Shown: piece after piece, positions 51,159 through 60,104 of the stretch
Position numbering within the stretch: position 1 is the first letter of the stretch
Layout of the letters: each line of letters begins with the position of its first letter
Origin: Nocardia aurantia
Lineage (GTDB): Bacteria > Actinomycetota > Actinomycetes > Mycobacteriales > Mycobacteriaceae
Direction: 5' to 3'
NCBI RefSeq assembly: GCF_009604425.1
Contig: NZ_WEGI01000005.1
Location: 310,001 to 374,000 of the forward strand
Length of the DNA stretch: 64,000 nucleotides
Notes under the pieces: generated by a model
What the model was told of the DNA's origin: nothing
Seen by the model: the letters and a program-made list of their open reading frames with translations, nothing else
Database searches by the model: none
Made by a program: the position numbers and the translations under genes

Positions 51159-53099
51159 TCACGAATCGCCGAGATCGAACGGCGCGTGCAGGTTCGGCTC
51201 GGTGGAGGGCCCGAACTGCCATTCGGCGATCCACGGCCCCGTGCCCTCGCTGGGGTCGAGTACGCCCTCCTCCAGCCAGCGGTAGCGGCCGTCGAGCAGG
51301 TTGCGGGTGAGCGCGGTGTCGGCGTCGTCGGTGTTGTCCCAGAGCGCCGCGAACAACCGCTCCACCCGGATCCGCGACTGGCGGCAGAAGGTGTCGGCCA
51401 GTTCGGCCGCCCCGGCCGCATCGGCGTCACCGGATGCCGCCAGCGCCCGGGCCCGCACGCACGCCGCCGACATCGCGAACAGCTCCGCGCCGATGTCCAC
51501 GATCCGGCCCAGGAACCCTTGCCGGTATTCGAGTTTCGCCTGCCAGCGGGCCATCGCGTACATCAGCGCCCGCGCCTGCTTCCGTGACATCCGCTCCACG
51601 AAGCGCAGATGCGGTGCCAGCGAGCCGAATTCACCGAATCCGACCGGTGCGGTGCCGGGACCGACCGTGAGTCGCGGGAACCAGCCCGCGTAGAAGCGGC
51701 CCGCCCCGACCGCCGCGCGGGCCTTCGCACCGGTGGTCGCGGTGCGGTCGACCAGCGCACCGGCCGCGGCCATGTGCGCATCGGCCATCTCACGGGCGAT
51801 CAACAGTCGCATGATCTCGCTGGAGCCCTCGAAGATCCGGTTGATCCGCAGGTCGCGTACCAATTGTTCGGTGCCGACGGCACGTTCGCCGCGGGCGGCC
51901 AGCGAGGCCGCCGTCTCGTAGCCGCGCCCGCCGCGGATCTGCACCAGTTCGTCGGCGATGACACTTGCCATCTCGGAGGCCCACAACTTCGCGAGCGCCG
52001 CCTCGATACGGATGTCGTTGCGGTTCTCGTCGCACATCGCACCGGACAGATCCAGGGCTGCCTCCAGTGCGAAAGTCGTTGCGGCGATGAAGGACAGCTT
52101 GGCGCTCACCGCGCCGTGCTCGCCCACCGGCCGCCCCCACTGGACGCGGGTGGCCGACCACTCCCGGCCGATCTTCAGCGACCATTTGGCCGCGGCGGTG
52201 CACAGCGCCGGAATCGCCAGCCGTCCGGCGTTGAGCGTGGTCAGCGCGATCTTGAGGCCGTCACCCTCGCGGCCGATCAGGTTCTCCCGGGGCACCCGCA
52301 CCCGGTGCATGCGCGTCACGCCGTTCTCGATGCCACGCAGGCCCATGAACGCGTTGCGCCGCTCCACCGTGATGCCCGGCGCGTCCGCCTCGACCACGAA
52401 GGCCGAGATGCCACCGCGCCGACCTTCGCCCGCGGGAACCCTGGCCATCACGACCAGCAGCTCCGCGACCACGCCGTTGGTGGTCCAGAGCTTGACCCCG
52501 TCCAGTTCGTAGGCCTCGCCGTCGGCGGTCGGGGTGGCGGTGCAGGCCATCCGGGCGGGATCGGACCCCACGTCCGGCTCGGTCAGCAGGAATGCGCTGA
52601 TCGCGCCGTTCGCGCAGCGCGGCAGGAACTTTCGCCGCTGCTCCGCGGTACCGGCCAACTTCAGTGGTTCGGGCACGCCGATCGACTGGTGCGCCGACAG
52701 CAGCGCGCCCAGGCTCGGGTGCGCGGAGCCGACCAGCATCAGCGCCTTGTTGTAGCCGACCTGGGACAGGCCCTGCCCGCCGTACTCCGCCGGAATCTTC
52801 AGGCCGAAACAGCCCAGCTCGGCGAGCCCGCGCACCACCTCGTCCGGGATGCGCGCCGTGGCCTCGATGGCGGCGCCGTCGATCGTTTCGACGAAGGCCC
52901 GCAAGCGTTTCAGGTATTCGTCGGTGCGCGCCGCCTCGGCGGCCGCGGGCCGGGGCCAGGGATGGATCAGGTCCAGCCGGAACCGGCCCAGGAACAGTTC
53001 CTTGGCGAACGAGGGCTTGGCCCAGGTGGTTTCGCGGGATTCCTCGGCGAGCGCCCGGGACTGCTCCTCGGTGGCGTGCACTTGCGCGGTGGTCGCCAT
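51159..53099 (-). CDS. Acyl-CoA dehydrogenase with C-terminal extension
   Basis: FAD enzyme of beta-oxidation type, 646 residues, longer than the usual ~390. The core (about 60-450) has LTEPDVGSD, WTTNGVVAELLVVMARV, and the catalytic-base region NRIFEGSSEIMRLLIAREM. The extra ~190 residues after 455 form a helical domain like that of very-long-chain ACADs and mycobacterial FadE proteins. GAGGAGG stands 5 bases before the ATG at 53099. Chain length specificity cannot be told. It stands alone. Confidence 0.9.
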   Translation of the reverse strand: MATTAQVHATEEQSRALAEESRETTWAKPSFAKELFLGRFRLDLIHPWPRPAAAEAARTDEYLKRLRAFVETIDGAAIEATARIPDEVVRGLAELGCFGLKIPAEYGGQGLSQVGYNKALMLVGSAHPSLGALLSAHQSIGVPEPLKLAGTAEQRRKFLPRCANGAISAFLLTEPDVGSDPARMACTATPTADGEAYELDGVKLWTTNGVVAELLVVMARVPAGEGRRGGISAFVVEADAPGITVERRNAFMGLRGIENGVTRMHRVRVPRENLIGREGDGLKIALTTLNAGRLAIPALCTAAAKWSLKIGREWSATRVQWGRPVGEHGAVSAKLSFIAATTFALEAALDLSGAMCDENRNDIRIEAALAKLWASEMASVIADELVQIRGGRGYETAASLAARGERAVGTEQLVRDLRINRIFEGSSEIMRLLIAREMADAHMAAAGALVDRTATTGAKARAAVGAGRFYAGWFPRLTVGPGTAPVGFGEFGSLAPHLRFVERMSRKQARALMYAMARWQAKLEYRQGFLGRIVDIGAELFAMSAACVRARALAASGDADAAGAAELADTFCRQSRIRVERLFAALWDNTDDADTALTRNLLDGRYRWLEEGVLDPSEGTGPWIAEWQFGPSTEPNLHAPFDLGDS

Positions 53100-53237
53100 G
53101 ATGCCCTCCTCGACGGTGATGGGGATCACATCGAGTGTAGGAGCGCCGGTTACCGGCCGGTAGGGCTTCGGCAGGGAAATCTACGGCTGTCTAATGATCG
53201 TGACAGACGGGTGAAGAAACAGCTACGCCGACGCGAA

Positions 53238-54422
53238 TCACTGCACTCCACGCAGATACCGCCCGAAGTGCGGCACGGTGAAGCCGATGGTGCCGCGTTC
53301 GGCCGAATAGATCAGGCCCTTCTTGATCAGGCCGTCCCGCGCCGGCGATACCGATGCGGGCTTGCGCCCCAACTCGTTCGCCACCGCCGAGGTGGCCACC
53401 GGGCCGTCGTCACCGGCCAGATCGGCCATGGCGCGCATGTATTCGCGTTCGGCGGGGGTGGCCCGCTCGTAGCGCGAACCGAAGAAGCCGACCGCCAGTT
53501 CCTCCTCCGCGGCGGGCGCGCCGACCTCCACGTCCTCGGCGGTGATCGGACTGTCGGTGGCGGCATCCCAGGTCGCCTTGCCGTACGCCTGCACGAAATA
53601 CGGGTAGCCGTCGGCCTTCTGGTACAGCGTGTCCAGGGCCGCGTCGGTGAACTTCACCTCTTCCCGCCCGGCGGGGGCGATCAGCGCGTGGTCGGCCGCG
53701 GACCGGTCGAGCCGGTCGATGCGGTGATATCCGAACAGCCGCTCCGAGTAGCTCTTCGAGGCCGACAGTACGGCCGGCAGATGCGGCAGCCCGGCCCCCA
53801 CCACGATCAGCGGTGCGGCCTCCTGGCTCAGTTCGTGGCAGGCGGCGCAGATCGCGGAGATGTCGGCCGGGCCGAGATCCTGCATCTCGTCGATGAAGAT
53901 CGCGATGCCGACCCCGACGGCCCGCGCCACCTCCGCGGCCTCCAGCAACAGTTCCACCAGGTCGATCTCGATATCGCCGGAGTCGGCGCGGCCGGTGACC
54001 GCGGGGACGTCGATACCGGGCTGCCAGCGCTCGCGCATGCCCTTGTCGGCGGTGGACCGCAACGCGAAAGCCTTGAGAATGCCCAGGAAGTCGTCGACCA
54101 TCTCGGGATGGCGATGCGCCACCGCGATCGCCCGGACCGCCATGTGCAGCGCCGAGGCCAGCGGTCGGCGCAGTTCCTGATCCGGCCGGGCCTCGAGTTT
54201 GCCGGTGCCCCAACCACGTTGCCGGGCGGCGGAGCGAAGCTGGTTGAGCAGCACGGTTTTTCCGACACCGCGCAGGCCGGTGAGCATCACGCTGCGTTCC
54301 GGCCGGCCGCGGGCCACCCGCTCCAGCACGATGTCGAACGCGTCGAGTTGTTTGTCGCGCCCGGCGAGTTCGGGCGGCCGCTGACCGGCGCCCGGGGCGT
54401 ACGGATTTCGCACGGGGTCCAT
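53238..54422 (-). CDS. AAA ATPase, ORC/Cdc6-like (AAA_16)
   Basis: A 394-residue STAND/ORC-like ATPase. It has ELAGRDKQLDAFDIVLERV near the N-terminus, Walker A TGLRGVGKT (about 47-55), Walker B AIFIDEMQD and a sensor VVGAGLPHL. The C-terminal ~90 residues form a winged helix (VANELGRKPASVSPARDGLIKKGLI), so it binds DNA or acts as a regulator. Single gene. Exact role unknown; related proteins are often annotated simply as ATP-binding protein. Confidence 0.8.
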   Translation of the reverse strand: MDPVRNPYAPGAGQRPPELAGRDKQLDAFDIVLERVARGRPERSVMLTGLRGVGKTVLLNQLRSAARQRGWGTGKLEARPDQELRRPLASALHMAVRAIAVAHRHPEMVDDFLGILKAFALRSTADKGMRERWQPGIDVPAVTGRADSGDIEIDLVELLLEAAEVARAVGVGIAIFIDEMQDLGPADISAICAACHELSQEAAPLIVVGAGLPHLPAVLSASKSYSERLFGYHRIDRLDRSAADHALIAPAGREEVKFTDAALDTLYQKADGYPYFVQAYGKATWDAATDSPITAEDVEVGAPAAEEELAVGFFGSRYERATPAEREYMRAMADLAGDDGPVATSAVANELGRKPASVSPARDGLIKKGLIYSAERGTIGFTVPHFGRYLRGVQ

Positions 54423-54554
54423 GCCGCTACACCGTAGCGTGTCCGCAGCGAAATATCGGACCATCTAGATCTTCTCCTAGACACAGGCATCGAGCGCTGT
54501 GCGCCGGACCGGTCGGCGCCGGGCGCGAAGGGCGAAACCCTCTAGGCTGTGGGC

Positions 54555-54827
54555 ATGTCCGAGGAGTCTGGTCCCGGGGAGTCGGTTCCCACGGTCGCGG
54601 AGGTCGTCGAATCCTGGAAGGTGCCGAGCGACGCTCCGGTCGCCCTGCAGATCCGGCACAACATCCTGGTGGCGATCGAAGGTGGCTATGACGACCCGCA
54701 ACTCGTCGCCGATCTCGCCGTGGGTCCGTTGGTGGTCGCGGTGGGCCGGCTCGAGACGGACCTGGCCGACGCGCGCCGCCGCATCGCCGAACTGGAGCGG
54801 GCGCTGGCCGACGGCGAGTCGAAATGA
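54555..54827 (+). CDS. Small conserved-looking protein with C-terminal coiled coil
   Basis: A 90-residue acidic protein. Residues 15-60 include WKVPSDAPVALQIRHNILVAIEGGYDDPQL; the last 25 residues (LETDLADARRRIAELERALAD) are a coiled coil. No motif for enzymatic activity. The ATG at 54555 is preferred over the GTG two codons earlier. It precedes the NlpC/P60 gene by about 270 bases. Confidence 0.6.
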   Translation: MSEESGPGESVPTVAEVVESWKVPSDAPVALQIRHNILVAIEGGYDDPQLVADLAVGPLVVAVGRLETDLADARRRIAELERALADGESK

Positions 54828-55098
54828 TCCGTCCGGCCCGTTACGCCGGACTTGTAACACACCCGCACGTAGGTTCGATAACGGCTGTAGCCGAGTCGAA
54901 ATCGCGTCGTGATCCTGCCGCCGATGCTGTCGTTGCCCGGCGTGTCCTGGGTCTTCGTCGTGGGGCACAAGTGTGCCAGCCGTTCGAGTGGACAAGCGTC
55001 CCGGCGTAGCCGTAATCTTCTCGTGACTTAACGAAGTCAGTCGCTTCACGGCAGAGAAGTGGCTCGTTGGGTCAGCTTCACACAGGAGACTCGGTTCG

Positions 55099-55767
55099 GT
55101 GGGTAGACACAGCTTGCAACGGGAATCTCGGCTTCCGAGTTCCGTGAAGGGTGCGCTCGTAATGGGCGCCGTAGCCGCCTCGACCGGTGCTATACCGGCC
55201 ATTTCGAGCGCTGCCACGATCAACGTTCCCGGCATCGGCAACTTCGATGTCCCGGTCGGCTCGGAGTTCGACCAGCAGGTCGCCCAGGCCAACCAGGCGC
55301 TCGCAGACCACGCCGATCAGATCAAAGCAGCCCAGCAGGTGCTCGCGCCGCAGTCGATGGCGCCGCTGCAGGGCCCCGGCGGTGCTCCGATGCTGCCGGA
55401 TCTGTTCCATCAGCAGGACCACAGCGTGGGCAACCAGGCGCTGGACGTGGCTCGCTCCAAGATCGGTGCGGAGTACGTCTGGGGCGCCTCCGGTCCGTCC
55501 AACTTCGATTGCTCCGGCCTGGTGCAGTGGGCCTACAAGCAGGTCGGTATCGACCTGCCGCGCACCAGCTTCGAGCAGTCGCACGTCGGCAAGCCGATCG
55601 CCTTCGAGGAACTGCAGCCGGGCGACCTGGTCATCCAGAACGGCGGCGGCCACGTGGCCATGTACGCCGGCGACGGTAAGATCCTCCAGGCGCCGCAGTC
55701 CGGTGAGACCGTCAGCTACGCGCATCTCAACCCCGACTCCGTCGTCACCGCCCGCCGGGTGTCCTGA
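55099..55767 (+). CDS. Secreted NlpC/P60 peptidoglycan endopeptidase
   Basis: Cleaves peptide stems of peptidoglycan outside the membrane (RipD/RipB-like). 222 residues: signal peptide 1-39 ending ISSAA, a short helical linker (55-90), then the NlpC/P60 domain (about 108-222) with catalytic Cys138 in FDCSGLVQWAY and His185 in GHVAMY. Starts at GTG with AGGAG 10 bases upstream. The 270-base leader is long, but I could not fit the ydaO (c-di-AMP) riboswitch consensus, which regulates some related genes. Confidence 0.9.
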   Translation: MGRHSLQRESRLPSSVKGALVMGAVAASTGAIPAISSAATINVPGIGNFDVPVGSEFDQQVAQANQALADHADQIKAAQQVLAPQSMAPLQGPGGAPMLPDLFHQQDHSVGNQALDVARSKIGAEYVWGASGPSNFDCSGLVQWAYKQVGIDLPRTSFEQSHVGKPIAFEELQPGDLVIQNGGGHVAMYAGDGKILQAPQSGETVSYAHLNPDSVVTARRVS

Positions 55768-55834
55768 GCGAATTCGTACCCGCTCGGCTCGCGTCGGCCG
55801 GTGTTCCCCGCCGACGTGAGCCCGAGGAGTACTT

Positions 55835-56218
55835 CTGGATCAGCACTCCGGTACCGCCCGAGTCGACTCCTGGACTTGGGCTGTCCGCTTGTTCAAAACC
55901 CGTTCCGCCGCGGCCGAAGCGTGCCGCGGCGGACACGTGCGCGTGAACGGTGTCGCGGTCAAACCCGCTCACCAGGTGAAACCCGGTGACGAGGTACGGA
56001 TTCGGGTGGCCGGGCACGAGCGCATCGTGATCGTGGAGCGGGTCGTGGCCAAACGGGTCGGCGCGCCGATCGCCGCACAGTGCCTGATCGACAAGACCCC
56101 CGCGCCTCCGCCCCCCGAAATCATCGCGTCGATGCCGCGCCGCGATCGGGGGGCCGGCCGTCCGACGAAACGTGAACGCCGCGAGACGGATCGGTTGCAG
56201 GGCAGAGCACCCGACTGA
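55835..56218 (+). CDS. S4 RNA-binding domain protein (HslR/RqcP-like), apparent CTG start
   Basis: About 127 residues. The S4 fold begins RVDSWTWAVRLFKTRSAAAEA and continues HVRVNGVAVKPAHQVKPGDEVRI, matching the heat-shock protein Hsp15/RqcP group that binds 50S subunits. The tail is basic (RPTKRERRETDRLQG). An in-frame TGA at 55817 bounds the frame, and no ATG, GTG or TTG lies between it and the first S4 helix. The best start is CTG 55835, exactly 5 bases after GAGGAG. A TTG at 55889 would delete the first helix. Confidence 0.75.
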   Translation: MDQHSGTARVDSWTWAVRLFKTRSAAAEACRGGHVRVNGVAVKPAHQVKPGDEVRIRVAGHERIVIVERVVAKRVGAPIAAQCLIDKTPAPPPPEIIASMPRRDRGAGRPTKRERRETDRLQGRAPD

Positions 56219-56330
56219 TCCTCGCCCGCCGCCCGGCAGTGAATTCGCCACCACCGCCGCAATTTTCGCTGGAGCGCTGCGGCCCGGGCCGTCCCTCGTG
56301 CCCCTGCTGGGAACGGCCCGGACCGATCGT

Positions 56331-56540
56331 TCAGCCCCGGAAGATCCCGTCGCGGATACCGTCGACGAACGTCGACCACTCACCGGGCCCGAAGAGCAGG
56401 GCCGGGCCGTCCGGATTCTTGCTGTCGCGCACGCCGATTCGGCCGCTGTCGAGGAAGGCCACCTCGACGCACTCCTTGGCACCACTGCGGGTGCTCTTGA
56501 ACCAGCGAGCGCCGACCAGCTCGTTCTCCATTACCTTCAT
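56331..56540 (-). CDS. DUF397 protein
   Basis: A 69-residue DUF397 protein: ARWFKSTRSGAKECVEVAFLDSGRIGVRDSKNPDGPALLF is the family core. These small acidic proteins accompany XRE/DUF5753 regulators in actinomycetes and probably act as partners or antagonists of them. AAAGGA precedes the ATG at 56540; an ATG three codons later is possible. It follows the XRE gene by 73 bases on the same strand. Confidence 0.88.
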   Translation of the reverse strand: MKVMENELVGARWFKSTRSGAKECVEVAFLDSGRIGVRDSKNPDGPALLFGPGEWSTFVDGIRDGIFRG

Positions 56541-56613
56541 GTCCTTTCCGGCGGGAGCCGACGGGCCTTGCGCCGAGGGGACTCGCTGCCGACGCGCCGC
56601 AATCCCGTGTGCT

Positions 56614-57507
56614 TCACACCATGAATTCCTTGGCAACCTGCCGCAACAGGTGTCTACTGGCGGAAATGTCCAATGCGCTGCGCAGCAGTTGCTCGTGCGC
56701 CTGCCGATACCGCCGCACATCGGTTTCTCTCTCGAGATAGAGATCTCCGGTGAAGCCCTCGACATAGACCACCGGTGGCTCCACCGGCTGCCCCTTCGCG
56801 TCCGCACCGAACTCGAGGAGTATGTACGGACCGGACGAAAGCCCCAGTGGGACACCGGAACTGAAGGGCAGAACGCGCAACTCGACATTGTCCAGAGTGC
56901 TGAGATCGGCCAGATGCCGTAGCTGCGCAGCCATCACCTTTGCACTTCCGACGACGCGGCGCAAGACCGATTCACACAACACCACCTCGAGGTTTGCGGG
57001 CTGATGTCTGCGGGTGATCAGCACCTGTCGCTGCAACCGCAGTTGCACCCGCCGCTCCAATTCGGCGGCCGAATTCGCCGGATACCCCAGGGTATTGAGC
57101 GCTCGTGCGTAGTCGACCGTCTGGACCAGGCCCGGCACCAGTTCGCACTGATACGCGGTGAGCCGGCGCGCGGACGCCTCCAGCCCGACGAACACGTCGA
57201 AGTCCTCCGGGATCAGATCGCCGTAGGCGTGCCACCAGCTCTTCACCGCCGTCTGCTGGGCCAGCCCCTTGAGTCCTTCGGCGATATCGTCCGGGATTCC
57301 GTAGATCCGGCACAATGCCTCGATGTCGATGGTGCGGATGCGATCGGCCTGGCCCTTCTCCAGCCGCTGCAAGGTGGTGGCGCCCCACTCCATCAATTTC
57401 GCCGCCTCGGCGATGGTCAGGCCGGCGCGGGTTCGCCAGTCTCGCAGGTACCTTCCCAGCTGTCGGCGCGGCAACGTCGACGAGGTGTGGGTGGAGGTTT
57501 CAGACAC
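56614..57507 (-). CDS. XRE-family regulator with DUF5753 domain
   Basis: A 297-residue regulator. The HTH_31-type helix-turn-helix (about 15-72) contains LRDWRTRAGLTIAEAAKLMEWGATTLQRLEKGQ, and DUF5753 (about 105-285) begins near YQCELVPGLVQTVDYARA. Such WhiJ-like proteins with DUF397 partners affect development and antibiotic production in Streptomyces. Divergent from three small overlapping ORFs, which may be under its control. Confidence 0.9.
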   Translation of the reverse strand: MSETSTHTSSTLPRRQLGRYLRDWRTRAGLTIAEAAKLMEWGATTLQRLEKGQADRIRTIDIEALCRIYGIPDDIAEGLKGLAQQTAVKSWWHAYGDLIPEDFDVFVGLEASARRLTAYQCELVPGLVQTVDYARALNTLGYPANSAAELERRVQLRLQRQVLITRRHQPANLEVVLCESVLRRVVGSAKVMAAQLRHLADLSTLDNVELRVLPFSSGVPLGLSSGPYILLEFGADAKGQPVEPPVVYVEGFTGDLYLERETDVRRYRQAHEQLLRSALDISASRHLLRQVAKEFMV

Positions 57508-57760
57508 AGCACAAACTCCGTTCGGTCCGGATGCCCGGGGCGGATATGGTGGTCCGCTCCCGCCCGCCCCCGGCGCATCACATCGGCAGAGCCTTCGTCC
57601 ACTATGGAGAATCTTGCGCCCCCGAGCGGATCCGGTGCTGGGAATTCGCGCGAAAAATTTAGAGGATATCCACTTCGGGGGTAGCGAACCGTCGGCTGGT
57701 GGATGCTGGATGTGTGCTCGGATCGCAACGCACGAAAATCACACGCAGGAACGAGGAGTC

Positions 57761-57826
57761 ATGGCCGCACACGTCGTCGGGAGCGCGTTGGTCGCCGGTG
57801 TCCGGGGGGTGGGGGCGTGCAAGTGA
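57761..57826 (+). CDS. 21-residue micro-ORF upstream of small-protein genes
   Basis: ATG preceded by AGGAG with 2-3 bases spacing; encodes a short Val/Gly/Ala-rich peptide ending CK. Its stop overlaps the next gene's GTG start by 10 bases, suggesting translational coupling. Likely a leader rather than a functional protein. Confidence 0.35.
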   Translation: MAAHVVGSALVAGVRGVGACK

Positions 57827-58020
57827 CGTGCCTGCACCTGTCCGGCGCCGGACTGCTCCGCTGCGGGGCCGATCCCGGAGTCATGAGCATCGCTCAGGCG
57901 CATGCCGCGATGCAGCTGCATCTGGACTGCACGGTCGACACGTGCCGGGTGCGGCGACGCGCCCGCGCCGTACTCGTGGAAGCCGGTCGCTGTGTGCTCG
58001 ACGAACGGGCGCTACCGTGA
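57817..58020 (+). CDS. Small Cys/His-containing protein
   Basis: A 67-residue protein with CLHLSGAGLLRCG, HAAMQLHLDCTVDTC and the C-terminal AVLVEAGRCVLDE. The paired Cys and His might bind a metal. It resembles small proteins found beside XRE/DUF397 genes in nocardioform genomes. GTG start inside the end of the micro-ORF; its TGA overlaps the next GTG (58017-58020). Confidence 0.55.
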   Translation: MQVTCLHLSGAGLLRCGADPGVMSIAQAHAAMQLHLDCTVDTCRVRRRARAVLVEAGRCVLDERALP

Positions 58021-58292
58021 CGGCGCTGCTGCCGGCGGGCGGCCGGAAGGTGGTGCGGCCCAATCCTTCTCGGGAACGCGGCGGCCGTACCCTCGCCCGT
58101 CACGCCGCGGCTCCCGGCCGTCCGGCGGTGCCGTTGCGCACCGGCCGGCACGCGGCTCCGAGCGGTGCGCGACGGACCCGTCCGGCCCACGCGGCGCTCG
58201 ACCGCTACGACCGGATGATGCTGGGGCTGGCCGGATGGTTGCTCGCGGTCCGGGTCGCTCTGGTGGGGGAGCGGCAATTCGACGAGCGATAA
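58017..58292 (+). CDS. Small basic protein of unknown function
   Basis: A 91-residue protein. The first ~60 residues are Arg/Pro/Ala-rich (RERGGRTLARHAAAPGRP), and the end is a helix (YDRMMLGLAGWLLAVRVALVGE) that could sit on a membrane. GTG start coupled to the preceding gene (GTGA overlap). Composition is close to what chance open frames give, so reality rests mainly on the overlap. Confidence 0.4.
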   Translation: MTALLPAGGRKVVRPNPSRERGGRTLARHAAAPGRPAVPLRTGRHAAPSGARRTRPAHAALDRYDRMMLGLAGWLLAVRVALVGERQFDER

Positions 58293-58463
58293 ATCAGCCG
58301 TCTCATTTGCGACAAAATTCCGGCTACCCGATCGTGGTGCCGCACAACGTACCCGTGCCGATCAAACTACCGGTTTGCGGCGTACGCCCGGACCCTTATC
58401 CTTTGTCGGTATCGGGGCGGGTCCGTTGGTACGAGGTTCCTGCACGAAGGTGAGAGGAACCGC

Positions 58464-59312
58464 ATGGCCAGGAATCAGCATCCGGAAGTCGAGCGCTGGC
58501 CCCAGGCCTCCGACGACGGGCGCTGGCCGGAGGCTCCACCCGAGGACGACCGGTGGGCGGCGGCGCAGAATCGCCGCCGCCCCGTGCCCCCGCCACCCGC
58601 CGACCCGGACGACGATCTCTGGGCCGCGGCCGACCGGCGGCGCGTTCCCGCCACACCACCGGCCGAACCCGACGACGAGGAGTGGGAGGCGCCGAGCCGT
58701 CGCCGGGCCGGTCGGCTGCGCGTGGAGGTGCCGCCGATCGTCAATCCCTATGCGATCGTGGCACTGGTCGCGGCGCTGATCGGCGCGTTCCCGGTGGCGA
58801 TCGTGTTCGCCTTCGTCTCCTTCAGCTACCCGCGTGGCCGGTTCATGGCCGCGTGCGCCCTGCTCATCGGCATGCTGGAGGTGACGGTGCTCCTGGGGGT
58901 CGCCGCGCTGGCCGGAGTGACGGTGCCGCACTTGGACCTGCATCGGAGTTCGGATTCCTCGGCGTCGCTCGGCCAGCCGTCGGTCGCGCCGACCCAGCCC
59001 ACCACGACATCGGTTCCCATCACCGTCACCGCCGCGACCCCGGTCAAACCGCCGAGCGCCGCCAAGGGGGAGGTGTGCACCGACGCCCAGGTCGCCCTGA
59101 TCGGCACGGCCTCCGACGGCAGCACCCTGTTGTGCCTGCACAGCAGCAGCGGATACCGCTGGGTGGGCCCGTATTCGGTGAGCACCGCCGTCCACGAGGG
59201 TGGCGGCAAATGCCTTCCCGGCACCGACAAGTCGGCCCGCACCTCGGACGGCCACGCCCTGGTCTGCGAGGGCGCCGGCGCCACCGGCACATGGACCCTC
59301 TGGGTGGAATGA
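58464..59312 (+). CDS. Membrane protein with proline-rich N-terminus and extracytoplasmic C-terminus
   Basis: A 282-residue protein. Residues 1-90 are acidic, Trp- and Pro-rich and probably cytoplasmic (repeated DDRWAAA / DDDLWAAA / DDEEWEA units). Two membrane helices follow (about 93-115 and 127-150) in a DUF4190-like arrangement. The rest is a Thr/Ser/Pro linker and a small domain with four cysteines (EVCTDAQ, LLCLHSS, GKCLPG, LVCEGAG) likely forming disulfides outside. GAGAGGAA precedes the ATG. Function unknown. Confidence 0.7.
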   Translation: MARNQHPEVERWPQASDDGRWPEAPPEDDRWAAAQNRRRPVPPPPADPDDDLWAAADRRRVPATPPAEPDDEEWEAPSRRRAGRLRVEVPPIVNPYAIVALVAALIGAFPVAIVFAFVSFSYPRGRFMAACALLIGMLEVTVLLGVAALAGVTVPHLDLHRSSDSSASLGQPSVAPTQPTTTSVPITVTAATPVKPPSAAKGEVCTDAQVALIGTASDGSTLLCLHSSSGYRWVGPYSVSTAVHEGGGKCLPGTDKSARTSDGHALVCEGAGATGTWTLWVE

Positions 59313-59813
59313 CCCGCTCCACCCGGTAGCTGCGCCGGGCCCGCGACCACCGTGCCGGAACACGGCTACCCCCAGGCGATCGACTGCCCACGGTTTGCGA
59401 ACCCGCTACCGCCGCCCGCGTCTCGAGCAGGCCACCGGCATTCGCTCCGAACAGCGCGGCGCCTCGTCACGAGGAGGCCGCGCCTCCGGGACCTGATGCG
59501 AATCCCCCGACATCGAGCGATATCTACAGTTATCTAGCCCTGAAACTAGATCAACTTAGATTCGTATCGAGAGGCCGGGCGGGGTGAATGTTCCCGCGGT
59601 CGCGGCTCTGGTCGACCGGGCCCTCGCAACCCTCGCGGAGCCGATATCCGACCTCGCCGAGGCGGGATGACAGGCGGCTGCGCACCAGGTCAGATGCCTT
59701 TTTCGACGCTGTACGAGCTATCCGCGAAATGATCGCGTACTGTGTTGTAGATCACGATGTGTGGTCTATCACATTGTGGCGACACGCCCGCAAACGGTCT
59801 CGAGGAGGGTTCG
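59313..59813. other. Gap, probable promoter region
   Basis: About 500 bases with no supported gene. The last 80 are AT-richer and contain an imperfect inverted repeat (GTAGATCAC ... GTGGTCTAT, 59747-59769) that may serve the gene at 59814. GTAGATCA recurs before the sdh operon. Confidence 0.35.
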
Positions 59814-60104
59814 ATGACACGCAGCGAGATAGCGGAGCTCCGCTTCGCGGTCACCCAGCTACGCCAGTGCGTCGGCGCACTGCGGTCGCATTATGGAGAG
59901 TCCAATACCGTCAAGCGGTTGGAGAACGATCTCGAGCGGCTCACCATCGACGCCGACGAATTCGAGCAGTCGCCCCCGCCCGAGATAGCGAGCCGGCGCG
60001 ACCAGGAAACCATCTACGTCCCGGACAGCAAGTCCGACGAGGCCGCCTGGATGGGCGCACAGGACGAGGGTCTCGGCTTCCACTCCCGCCCCCGCACAAC
60101 CTGA
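59814..60104 (+). CDS. Small conserved protein upstream of the sdh operon
   Basis: A 96-residue soluble protein: a helical coiled-coil half (IAELRFAVTQLRQCVGALRSHYG ... RLENDLERLTID) and an acidic half with IYVPDSKSDEAAWMGAQDEGLGFH. GAGGAGGG lies 4 bases before the ATG at 59814. Length and position match the small conserved ORF (Rv0250c) next to the Sdh1 operon of mycobacteria, as I remember it; role unknown. Confidence 0.6.
   Translation: MTRSEIAELRFAVTQLRQCVGALRSHYGESNTVKRLENDLERLTIDADEFEQSPPPEIASRRDQETIYVPDSKSDEAAWMGAQDEGLGFHSRPRTT

Noticed and set aside
51609..54437. 942-codon plus-strand frame
   Set aside because: Antisense to the acyl-CoA dehydrogenase and the AAA ATPase, both supported by motifs and, for the dehydrogenase, a ribosome site.
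54828..55098. ydaO-type c-di-AMP riboswitch before the NlpC/P60 gene
   Set aside because: Long leader is suggestive, but I could not find the conserved ydaO core segments.
59757..59780. CRP-type site (TGTG...CACA) before the gene at 59814
   Set aside because: The half-sites are too close (14 bp overall instead of 16), so it does not fit the consensus.
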